Shown: positions 10,896-20,739 of the stretch, piece by piece
Numbering within the stretch: position 1 is the stretch's first letter
Layout: each line of letters opens with the position of its first letter
NCBI GenBank assembly: GCA_024364735.1
Contig: JAGFNQ010000839.1
Location: forward strand, 61,612-125,611
Reading direction: 5' to 3'
Source of the DNA: Boesenbergia rotunda
Lineage: Eukaryota > Streptophyta > Magnoliopsida > Zingiberales > Zingiberaceae
Length of the DNA: 64,000 bases
The notes under the pieces: model-generated
The model's input: only the letters and a program-made list of their open reading frames with translations
Database searches by the model: none
Told to the model about the DNA's origin: nothing
Translations under genes and position numbers: made by a program

Positions 10896-13734
10896 ATTTA
10901 TGGCAACACGATTCAATGTTAAGTAAAAACATAGAAACATATAACAACAGTTAAGAAATGAAGGAGTATGAACAGTATAAGTGTAGATTAAAAAAAATTT
11001 TTACTCCCCCTAAATCCCTGAACACTTGTGTTATATCCCTTAACTTTGACCTTTCCTCCCCCTTTGACATATATCAAAAACAACCATGGGTGAATAAGGT
11101 AAAAATTTAAAAAGTTTTGCAAACCTACATTTTGTCAAACAATTATTACTTACAAGGCTTTGCAAAACTTAGGCAAAATCCTCTCCCCCTTAATGTGAGA
11201 TTCTTCGCCTTATGTTTTAGACGATTCTAAGAAAAACTTTCTTTGAAAAGGGGAAAAAAGTCTTAAGATATAATTTAATTTCACTTTTTCTACTCTCCCC
11301 CTTGGTCATATATAAAGAAATTTTTGAAAAATATATTTTGAAAGAAATTTAAAATTTATGTATCAGAGCTTGTGAGTCTTTGAAAAATTTGAGCGAAATA
11401 ATGTCAAGCGTTATGATAATTTCAATGCGACAAAATTTTGAAAGACTGAAAATTTTTGCTCAAAATCATAATTGGAGTCAAGTGTATATGATAAGCAATA
11501 AGTTTACTTGTTCTGAATATTTTGAAAAATGCACAAAAATGCAAGTACTTTATTGAGCATTTTGAAAGATATACGTATTTTGAAAGATATTATGAATTTG
11601 AAAAACATAAGTAATATTAAAAAATTACTTGACTTATCTTTTTGAAAGTACTTACACATAATCTTCTACTTGGTTTGGGTTTCTTTTCCAGTCTGACACA
11701 ATCATAGGAAACCTTGTTAACTACAAGGAAATTTCCTTAAGTGTCCTGGAAATGTTCCAACTCAAGAAAATATTATTTCCAAAAGAATTTTGATAAGCCA
11801 AAATGATAGTATTTTGAAAATATATGCAAGTACATTTTAAAAAAATGTATGAACTTTGGAGGCACAATATTTTACTAGACTTGGTTTATTTTCCAGTCTA
11901 ACACAATCCTAGGAAACCTTGTTAACTACAAGGACCTTTCCTAAGTGTCCTGGAAAATTTTCAACCCAAGTAAAAATTATTTAAAAAGGTATTTCAAAAA
12001 TAATTTTATAAGCCACAAAAATATTTTAAAATAATATTATTTTGTAAGACAAATGTTTTCGACACAATTTTGAAAATATAGTGTATGAAAACATATTATT
12101 TAGAAATGTTTAATAATTCTTTTATTTGTCCTCCCCCTAAACTTAATACAGTCCTTGGAAGCTTGTTGACCACAAGTATTCTTCCTCTGAGTTCTTAGGG
12201 TTTGATTCATATCAAAAGAATTATTTAATAATTTCAAAGATAATTGCCAACGAAAATACTTGTTAGAAATAATTTCATTTGGTTTAAACTCCTCCTAAAT
12301 TTGACACATCCTCGGAGTCCTTGTAGATTATTAAGTAGACCTTCCTTTGTGTCTTTAGGGTTTACTAAAACCAATAGTTTTGAATACTAGTATGGTAATA
12401 TAATTTTAGAAAATTCAATTTGAGCAGAAACCAAAAAAAGACATTTTGAAATAATAATGGTATTTGTAAAGCACAATTTTCAAAAGATATAGTGATTATT
12501 TGAAAACATAGTATTTTGTTTTAATGATTTGAAACATAATTTCATTCTCCTATTTGAAAAAGTGAATATAGAGAACTGAAAAGGAAAAATCATTTCAAAA
12601 AAATATTTTTTTTAAGTTAACAAAAAATATAAATATCTAAGCCCAGATTGCAAAAATATCCTAAGTAATCCCCAAGTTGACTTTTTACCATACTTATTTT
12701 TCAAGAATAAGTTGATTATTTGAAAGAAATATTTGCATAATGGTAAAGGAAAGAAATAAATGTTAGGAAATATATTTTAGGATAGTGAATAAGAAACTTG
12801 ATTTTAATTACGATGATTTGAAACATTAACTCTTAGTTAAAGAGTTAACTTTGATTTAATTGAATTGATTTGAATTTGATTTAATTGAATTATTTTGTTT
12901 GAATTTAATTAATTTAATTAAGATTTAGTTGAATTTAATTGATGTAATTAAGATTTAATTAATTTAATTGATGTAATTAAGATTTAATTAATTTAATTGA
13001 TGTAATTAAGATTTAATTAATTTAATTAAGATTTAATTAATTTAATTGAATTAATTAAGATTTAATTGGATTTAATTGAATTAATTAAGATTTAATTGGA
13101 TTTAATTGGTTTGGTTGGACTCAACTTTTAGGTCCTAAGCATCTCACCCATTTCTAAGTGACAAAACAGGATATCCTTAACTGTTTTGTGAGATGCATAT
13201 TTTAATAGAAAGACTTATTTTGAAAAGGTCATGATTAATTTTGAAAAGTTGAATTAATTTTTAAACTTAATTTAAATTTGTTTTGAAAAGAGATATTTGA
13301 ATCTAAAATTAACTGAAAATTTGTGTTAGATTCGAATTTAACAAAAAGTAATTTGAATTTGAATTTCAAAAATTGGCTTCCAGGTCTTGGCGAGGCACAA
13401 GGCCTTCTTTGGCCGTAGCCTTATGGGATCATCCACCCTTTCCTAGACAAAGCCTTTTAGTGAAATTTCATTTTCGAAATTACTTTTTGGTAAATTCTGG
13501 TCTAACTAGTTTGGGTCTTGGATCGGTAGCTTCGGCTAGTTTCACCAGTCTAAAGAGACCAAGTAGACTTGATCTTATTAGAATTGGTTTCCCTAACGTA
13601 CTGTCATCTCACCGCCACCCAATACTATATTGTCAAATTTCAATTAACTGATTTAGTCCTTATACTAACCAATCCTAATATTAAAAAAAATAAAAATAAA
13701 AGGAAACATACAATTAAAGCAAACAAAAAATGAT
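10896..13734 (-). other. AT-rich non-coding internal region of element B
   Basis: No recognisable protein. The part 13373-13660 is the counterpart of 20100-24010 in element C and shows the site before hAT insertion (GGCGAGGC at 13389-13396). A block at 12840-13110 is an imperfect tandem array of TTTAATTAA / GATTTAATTGA words. Several paralogous sections contain 'ACTTGGTTTATTTTCCAGTC'-like segments (11660, 11880), suggesting internal duplication. Confidence 0.6.
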
Positions 13735-14547
13735 CTAAGTTATATCATAATCGTAATAATATTCTGGATTACCAAAAATAGCAATATTATGAATTGAATT
13801 TTCATATGAATGAAAGTTACCCATTTTTCTTCTGCTTGACTGTTTTTTCAGCATTTTGTAGTGGTTGTGAGCCATTAGGATCTGCTTCCGATGATTCCCT
13901 TCTTCGTCGTCAGATTTTGAGTCTGAGTTGGACTCAGGTACTGGTTGAGGCCTCTTTTGCAGTTCTCTTGGAGTTTTCCCTGCAATAGAACTTACACCTT
14001 CCTCGACCATTACAGTATCTGTTTGATTATTTAGTTCTAATTTAAAAGAAGATTCGAAATCGATTACCATTTTTGTCTCAGCCAATTCGTCTTCTGACTC
14101 AGGTTCGATTTCGACTTTGGATTCAGGTTCAGACTCTGACTCGGCTGTCTGTGCTTGGACCGAGAGGGCAAGATGACTTATCTGATCCTCTTTTTCATCT
14201 GAGATCTCTTGATGAAGGTTAATCAATTTTTCCCAAATTTCTCTCGCACATCTGAATGTACCTACTAGTTCGAGTTGCTCCTTGGTTAGGCCACACTGTA
14301 TGATTGATGTTGCCCTTGCATCAGTCTCGATCTTCCTCAGAGTTGGTTCGTCCAATTTATCCCAGGCGATCGACACTCCATCTTCTGTAGGTACTGTAAA
14401 CCCCGTTTGGATTATTGTCCATAGATCTTGATGGGCCTTTAGGTGGGATTCCATTAGACTCTTCCAGGTTCTGAAGTTTCCGCCAGAGAATAGAGGCGGA
14501 CGAACACTGTTCCATTCTTGATTCTCCATTAATGATAGATCTTGCAT
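13735..14547 (-). CDS. gag of element B (short form, no zinc knuckle)
   Basis: 270-residue open frame. The N-terminus (RPPLFSGGNFRTWKSLMESH) and the segment IETDARATSIIQCGLTKEQL match the gag of element C (18375 onward) and the Copia gag fold. After about residue 125 the frame jumps to an acidic Glu/Ser stretch and a DSKSDDEEGN-type linker. Most of the second capsid half is missing, and so is the CCHC knuckle present in element C. It ends with a short tyrosine-rich tail. The protein would be structural, but without the nucleic-acid-binding knuckle it may be non-functional or a decayed copy. The start is the first ATG in frame; a second ATG lies 6 codons on. There is no pol downstream. Confidence 0.7.
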   Translation of the reverse strand: MQDLSLMENQEWNSVRPPLFSGGNFRTWKSLMESHLKAHQDLWTIIQTGFTVPTEDGVSIAWDKLDEPTLRKIETDARATSIIQCGLTKEQLELVGTFRCAREIWEKLINLHQEISDEKEDQISHLALSVQAQTAESESEPESKVEIEPESEDELAETKMVIDFESSFKLELNNQTDTVMVEEGVSSIAGKTPRELQKRPQPVPESNSDSKSDDEEGNHRKQILMAHNHYKMLKKQSSRRKMGNFHSYENSIHNIAIFGNPEYYYDYDIT

Positions 14548-15077
14548 ACAAAAAGAAAAAATAGAAATGTACCAAGACTTGGTCTTGGATTAGTAGTGCG
14601 GGAGAAGAAAAAAAAAATAGCCAAAAATAAATTGCACGAATTTCGAGGCAGAATAATAATAAAATAATGAAAATAATTTATGACAAGATTTTGAAAATGA
14701 TGATTTTCTCAATTTTGATTAATAATGAAAAAAATAAGAATTTAATGTTTGAAAAAAATTTTTTTGCTCGAATTAAAGTAGCACGATTTTCGAGAAAAAA
14801 TAATATTAAAATAATAATAATAAAATTTATGACAAAGTTTTAGAAATTGATTGTTTTATTGATTCTGACTTATAGGGAAAAAATGAGCATTCAAAATTGA
14901 AAAAGGCGTAAGAATATTTTAAATATACCTACAGATAATATTTATATTAAATATAAAAGGCGAACGAGATTGAGTGGTGTTGCACCAACCTCAATCAAAG
15001 AAAAAGAAAAAAAAATAAAACTATTTTGTAAAATCCGAAAATACTCTCAAATTGGTGGTTGCACCAAATTTGAGCTT

Positions 15078-15093
15078 CCCCGCTCTGATACCA
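15078..15093 (-). other. Primer binding site of element B
   Basis: Minus strand TGGTATCAGAGCGGGG, two bases after the LTR end (15096). It matches the 3' end of initiator-Met tRNA, as in most plant Copia elements. Confidence 0.85.
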
Positions 15094-15095
15094 CT

Positions 15096-16452
15096 TGTTG
15101 GATCGTGAAAACCGATAGAGGGGGGTGAATATCGGAAGTCGTTAATTTTTCGGAAAACTGAGAGTAAGTGCACAGCGGAAATAAAAAGAACATACACAGC
15201 GCAAAGACACAGCGATTTTTACTTGGTTCGGAGCCTGTGTCGACTCCTACTCCAAGGCCCACGGTCGTTGACCGTTTACTTTGGGAAATTCTATATTAGG
15301 CGCAAAATAGTTTACACAGGATTACAAATTAAGTACAGTAAACTTTTTAATAAGCTCTTTTACCGACGTCCGGAGTAGATTGACTATTTCGGAGCAGCAG
15401 GACGTCGTCGGCTCGAGTTGGAAGAATTCCGAGGCGCAGCACGAGAGTAGAAGAGCTTTGAGGCGTTGGAAGAAGTGATGTTTGAAGCCTGGGGTCGAGG
15501 GCCCTTTATATAGGGCTAGGGGGCGCCCGGGACGTCGGGGGCGCCCCCCACGTGGCCTTCGATCAGCCAAATTCTCGGTCGCGGCTTATCTTCGAGATCC
15601 GCTTTGACCGGGGCGCCCGCAGCGCTCGAGGCGCCCGCATTGACCGGGTCAAAGGTTATCTGCTTGGCTTCGAGGGCTTCTGGTTCGAGGTACGCGCCTG
15701 GGGGCGCCCGCAGCGCAGGGGGCGCCCGGGAGCACGGGGGCGCCCGACCCAGTGTGTATTCGAACCAGTCTTCTTGTTACTTGTTTTGTATGGCCCTTGG
15801 GGGCGCCCGGGACGCCCCGGGCGCCCTACTCAGCAACTGCCTCTCTCCTTTGAGGCTTTCTGAGCTGCAGACACACGTTCCTTCGGTCCTGCATCCAGGG
15901 TTAGTCCAAAACAAAATAACATAACAATTAATTAGATTTATACAGTCTTAGCTGTCTTGGTTCTGACTTTGGTCTCCAAAATGGAGCCCTAGGTCGAACC
16001 GACGCCTACTGTTCCCTCGACGGGGAACGCGTCCTCACCTACTCCTCTCGGGAGAATTTACCTGATGCCAACCGTTCCTTTGGTTGGACTTTTGCCTGAC
16101 AGTCCTTTGTCAGGTCTTGTAAACTGGCAGTCCTTCGCCAGTTGCCTAGCAGTCCTTCGCTAGGGCTTCGGTCTCAGACTGTCCTTCGCCTGGAGCCTAG
16201 CAGTCCTTCGCTAGGGCTTGATACTGGTAGTCCTTCGCTAGGGCTTGGATACTGGCAGTCCTTCGCCAGTTGCCTAGCAGTCCTTCGCTAGGGCTTTGTA
16301 TCCTGGCAGTCCTTCGCCAGGTGCCTAGCAGTCCTTCGATAGGGCTTGGTCTCTGCACACTTGAGTAATATTGTTAGATCACAAATAAACTTAACTTTGA
16401 ATCCTTTGCCAATATCAAAACCAGGTTCGATATGGTGCTTCCTGCACCAACA
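15096..16452 (-). repeat. 5' LTR of element B
   Basis: 1357 bp, TGTTGGATCG...CACCAACA on the plus strand, near-identical to 9514-10880. The minus-strand TATA box is at 15505-15512. GGGCGCCC palindrome arrays lie upstream of it, between about 15520 and 15830. Confidence 0.85.
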
Positions 16453-16506
16453 TGTAATACTCAAATAAAGCGCTCTCAACACAAAGCTCATCAAAGATAA
16501 CCAAGT

Positions 16507-16771
16507 CTACATCATATCATCGCCAAGAGGAGGAGGAGGAGGGGCCTGATATGTCAGGTGCAGCTGGCGTATCATCTCAAGCATCTCATCCTGCTGGCTT
16601 TGGAACCCATGAACCTCAGCCTAAATGGTCTGCTGGAAGTCCAACTGCTGCTGCTGATAACTATAGAGGTCCTCCCGAAGGCCGTGAACGTCAGCCCAGA
16701 GCTGGGAGAACTCCTCGCGTGTAACTCCATCAGCTGGCTCCTCCTCAGAGCTGGAGGACTCTGGACGCTGC
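16507..16771 (-). pseudogene. C-terminal part of a 'plant transposon protein'-like ORF, split by element C
   Basis: This is the 3' piece of a minus-strand reading frame whose upstream piece is at 34171-34748. If element C and one copy of its GCTGC duplication are removed, codons join exactly: ...G-E-F-V-W-R-Q then R-P-E-S-S-S-S-E-E-E. The fragment continues as a heptad-like, Gln-rich helix (REEFSQLWADVHGLREDL) and ends with five prolines and a stop at 16507-16509. An in-frame TAG at 16621-16623 (CAG to TAG type) breaks it. The homologous frame in element C (24859-31428) has the same layout: domain, acidic linker, proline run, C-terminal helix. Function unknown. Confidence 0.65.
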
Positions 16772-18157
16772 TGTTGGTGCAGAAGGAACCCAAGTCGAAC
16801 CTGTATTTTGATAATGGCAAAAGGGTTCAAAAGTTAAGAGATAATGTTTATCTAACATGTTACTCAAGTGTGCAGGAAAAGTCCTAGCGAAGGACTGCTA
16901 GGCACCTGACGAAGGAATGCCAGGATACAAAGCCCTAGTGAAGGACTGCTAGGCACCTGGCGAAGGAATGCCAGGATACAAAGCCCTAGCGAAGGATTGC
17001 TAGGCACCTGGCGAAGGAATGCCAGAGTACAAAGACCTAGCGAAGGACTGCTAGGTACCAGGCGAAGGGCAGCTTGGTACTGAAGACTTGGCGAAGGATA
17101 GCTAGGCACCTGGCAAAGGGATGCTGGGCAAAAGTCCAACCAGAGGAGCCGGTTGGCATCAGGTAAATTCTCCCGAGAGGAGTAGGTGAGGACGCGTTCC
17201 CCGTCGAGGGAACAGTAGGCGTCGATTAGACCTAGGGCGCCATTTTGGAGACCCAAAGTCAGAACCAAGACAGCTAAGGCTGTATAAAACTAACATATTA
17301 TTGCTCTATGTTATTTTGGACTAACCCTGGATGCAGGACCGAAGGAACGAGTGTCTGCAGCTCAAAGAGCCTCAAAGGAGTGAGGCAGAAGCTGAGTAGG
17401 GCGCCCGGAGTGTCCCGGGTGCCCCCAAGGTGAATACAAAAGAAGTGGAGCAAATTACACATCAACAGCTCATGGGCGGGGCGCCCCCGTGCTCCCGGGC
17501 GCCCCCATGCTCCCGGGCGCCCCGGATGGTCCGGGTACCCCGAGCTCAAGCTAACGAAGTGGATCAACTTCAAGCCAGCGAGAAGCCAGCGGATCAAGTC
17601 AACCCGGGCGCCCCCAGCGTCCCGGGCACCCCCGTCAAAGTCTGATCCCGAGTTTGAAGGGATCAGAGCTGACCGAGAGGAGCTCGGATCAGATGACACG
17701 AGAGGGGGGGGCCGACGTTCCGGGCGCCCCCAGGGGCTATAAAAAGGCCCTCGACCCCAAGGCTTCAAACAACAATTCTTCCAACGCATTCACGCTCTTC
17801 TACTCCCGCGCTCTGCTCCGGAAACCTCCCGACTCGAGATACAAGCGCCGACGACGTCCCCTTGCTTCGAAAATATAATCTACACCGGACGTCGGTAACG
17901 AATAACTGTTTTTAAGTTTACTGTACTATTCTTATAATACATTTTGTAAACTGTTTTTGCGCACATATAGAATTGCCCGCAGTAAAAGGGTCAACGACCG
18001 TGGGCCTTGGAGTAGGAGTCGACCGCGACTCCGAACCAAGTAAAAAACTTGGTGTTCGCGTGTGTGATGATTTAATTAATTCCGCTACTAATTCTCTTTT
18101 ACGAATCCGAACGTTTTACGATATTCACCCCCCTCTATCGTTTCTCTCGATCCAACA
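16772..18157 (+). repeat. 5' LTR of element C
   Basis: 1386 bp, TGTTGGTGCAG...CGATCCAACA. It contains GGGCGCCC palindromes at 17399, 17417, 17479, 17497, 17515, 17533, 17606 and 17624, with an 18-bp step inside each cluster. The TATA box follows at 17738. The 3' LTR has two fewer of these units, which accounts for much of the 66-bp length difference. The R/U5 part has the repeated CCTAGCGAAGG...CCAGG words near 16880-17130. Confidence 0.85.
17738..17745 (+). promoter_or_regulatory. TATA box of LTR C (5')
   Basis: TATAAAAA about 20 bp after the last GGGCGCCC unit and before a CT-rich leader. The same arrangement occurs at 33753-33760 in the 3' LTR. Confidence 0.65.
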
Positions 18158-18159
18158 AG

Positions 18160-18175
18160 TGGTATCAGAGCGGGG
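18160..18175 (+). other. Primer binding site of element C
   Basis: TGGTATCAGAGCGGGG, two bases after the LTR end; complementary to initiator-Met tRNA. Confidence 0.85.
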
Positions 18176-18374
18176 TAGCTCAAATTTGGTGCAACCAGCA
18201 ATTTGGGAATTTTTCAGATTTTTATGAAATCTTTTTAATATTTTTTTGTTGTTCGAAATTTTCTTTTAATCGAGGTTGGTGCAACACCCCTCGACAAATA
18301 TTTCTCTTTTACTTCCCGCACTACTAATCCAAGACCAAGTCTTGGGATATCTCTTTCTTTTTTGTTTCAGATAA

Positions 18375-20002
18375 ATGACCATGCAAGAAGGCTTCAGCAC
18401 CGCAAGACCGCCGCTTTTTAGTGGAGAGGACTTCCCCTACTGGAAGAGCAGAATGGAGGTCCACCTGAAAACTCAGGTGGACATGTGGATAATCATCCAG
18501 TTCGGACTAGAGATTCCAAAGAATACTGAAGGAGTACCTCAGACCTACACAGAGTGGGACGCCGATCTGAAACGGAAGATTGAAGCTGATGCAAAGGCGA
18601 TTCAGACCCTCCAATGCGGCTTAACGAAAGAGGAGCTGAACCGGGTGGGTCCATTCAACAGTGCCAAGGAGTTGTGGGGGAAACTGATCGAGCTGCACGA
18701 AGAACTTCAGACACTCGGATCAGCAAGAGAGATCTCCTCCTGAACAAGTTGTATACGATCAAGATGAATGACAATGAAACGGCAGCTCAGCTCCACGCCC
18801 GAATTCAGGAACTATTGAACGGACTACACACAATCGGTCACAAGGTAGAAAACCGTGACCTGATAAGGTATGCTCTCAATGCTTTCCCAAGAAACACCTT
18901 GTGGGCATCAATGGTAGATGCATACACGGTTTCAAGGGACCTTTCAAAAATTAAACTAGACAAATTGTTTTCTGAACTTGAGTTGCATGAGCAGACTAAC
19001 TGCACCATGGCCGAGAAAGGTATTGCCTTTATTGCAGGTAAAGCTGGAAAGGTATCCAAGAAGAAATCTCAACCTGCACCCAAGTCTGACTCAGACTCAG
19101 ACTCAGAAGACGAAGAAGGAGATCGACCTAAGCTGGTCCGACTGGCCCGGAACTACTACAAGGAATTGAAGAACCAAACCAACAGAAGGAAAGCCAGCCG
19201 AAGAAAGGATGAACCAGCAGAACCCTCAAATGAAAAGAACAAGCCCAACGTGACGTGTTACGAGTGCAAGAAGAAGGGCCACTACAAGACCGAATGCCCC
19301 AACCTGAAGGAAACAAAGAAGACGAGGAAGAAGAAGGCACTTCAAGCAACGTGGGACGAGTCCTCCTCCGAAGAAGAAGAAGAGGTCCCACAGTCGAACC
19401 TGCTCGCGCTAACTGCCTCAGAAAAAATCGAGACCGAGTCAGAATCGGAACAGGACGACGGCAGACTAACATTTTCAGACGACGACGAAATTAAGGTAAG
19501 TGGTTTTTCTAAAAGCCAGTTAAATGAGTTAATTTCTTATCTTTCTCGAGATTTGGCGAAAGCTAAACTCCGAGTCGAATCCCTCCGACAGGAAGTAAAA
19601 CTCCTGAAAGAGGGAGCTGACTCTAGATCCTTAACTGAGAATATTCATGAAGGAACCTCTACTCAAGTTGAAAAACTTAAGAAAGAGAACTCCTCACTGA
19701 AAACTCAAGTTAAGGACCTTAGATCAGCTTTAGAACGATTCACCTCTAGTTCCAAGGGTCTTGACATGATTCTTGGAAAACAGAAATCGGTTCTAAATCG
19801 ATCCGGACTAGGCTATAGAACCAAATATAGACAAAGATCCTACTATGCTGTACTGAACCAGTCCAGAAATAAAGTTCAGGCATGGGTACCTAAACTGTAC
19901 TTGAACAAACAAACTGGATCAAATCAGTATTGGATCCCAAGGACAAGATTCACATCTTGCCAAATCATTATCGTGGCTATAGTCCAGGGGGAGCCAAATT
20001 AA
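18375..20002 (+). pseudogene. gag of Copia element C (one frameshift)
   Basis: Starts at ATG 18375 with M-T-M-Q-E-G and the Copia gag N-terminus (RPPLFSGEDFPYWKSRMEVH). A one-base loss near 18704 (HEE where relatives read HEG-T-S-D-T) shifts the frame, and the first frame stops at 18741. The rest is open in the next frame to 20002. It shows the second capsid half (LWASMVDAY, ELHEQTN), acidic Asp/Ser runs, one CCHC knuckle (CYECKKKGHYKTEC), a Glu-rich linker, a leucine coiled coil and the conserved S-S-K-G-L-D-M-I-L-G tail also present in element A. It would encode capsid and nucleocapsid. No protease or pol follows. Confidence 0.8.
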
Positions 20003-20391
20003 AAATCATATTTATTGTTAGATAGAATTCAATTCTTGTTTTCAAATTGCATGTTTGCTTGTTTATTTAATTTCTGCAATTTACCATGCTTAGACTTAGG
20101 ACTGGCTAGTTTAAGGACCCAACCAACTTAACTGAAAATTGACAACATAGTATTGGGAGGAGGTGAGATGATAGTACGTTAGGAAAGCCAATTCTAATAA
20201 GGTCAAGTATACTCTACTTGGTCTCTTTAGATTGGTGAAACTAGCCGAAGTTACCGATCCAAGACCCAAACTAGTTAAACAAAAAATTTTCAGATAATAA
20301 TTTTGAAAATGAAATTTCATTAAAAGGCTTTGTCAAGGAAAGGGTTGATGATCCAATAAGGCTACGGCCAAAGAAGGCCTAGTGTCTCGCC
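20003..20391 (+). other. Element C non-coding region left of the hAT insertion
   Basis: Homologous to element B around 13660-13390 on its own strand (ATAGTATTGGG...GGTGAGATGA, then GGTCTCTTTAGA). It ends with GTCTCGCC (20384-20391), the left copy of the hAT target duplication. No coding capacity seen. Confidence 0.7.
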
Positions 20392-20739
20392 TAGACCCGA
20401 CCACGGTTGGGAACCGACGGTTCGACGATTCGGAACCGCCGGTTCGACGGTTCGTGGGAGGTCGACCCTTAACCTTAATCGCCCAAGACGGTTACGGTTC
20501 ACGGTTCGGAACCGCCGGTTCACGCTCCGGTTCACGGTTCGCCATGGTTCGTCACGGTTCAAGATTATTATATTAAAAAAATTAAAAATTAAAAAAAATT
20601 AAAAAAAATAAATTTTATTAAAAAAGGGCTTGCACTTATATAAGTTGCCTACGTATCCCCTTAGGGTATAGGGGAATTAAAGCCCACGTAGTTCTTTTAC
20701 ATTTTTACCCTTTTACATTTTTTACATTTTTACCCTTTC

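Larger units (their letters stand above)
9514..16452 (-). mobile_element. Copia element B, gag-only, complete with two LTRs
   Basis: Minus-strand element of 6.9 kb: 5' LTR 16452-15096, primer binding site, gag 14547-13735, 2.8 kb of AT-rich non-coding DNA, polypurine tract and 3' LTR 10880-9514. The two LTRs are almost identical, so insertion is probably recent. There is no pol. Flanks do not show a target duplication: AAAGC precedes 9514 and TGTAA follows 16452. That points to recombination or a deletion at one edge. Confidence 0.8.

Noticed and set aside
17399..17631. Regularly spaced palindromes as a CRISPR-like array
   Set aside because: Units are only 8 bp, spacers are 10 bp, the host is a plant and the array is an LTR promoter region.
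16864..17789. Open minus-strand frames with repeats of S-S-P-S-L-G-L in LTR C (also 32942-33669)
   Set aside because: They follow the repeated CCTAGCGAAGG words of the LTR and are antisense to the element; no independent gene evidence.
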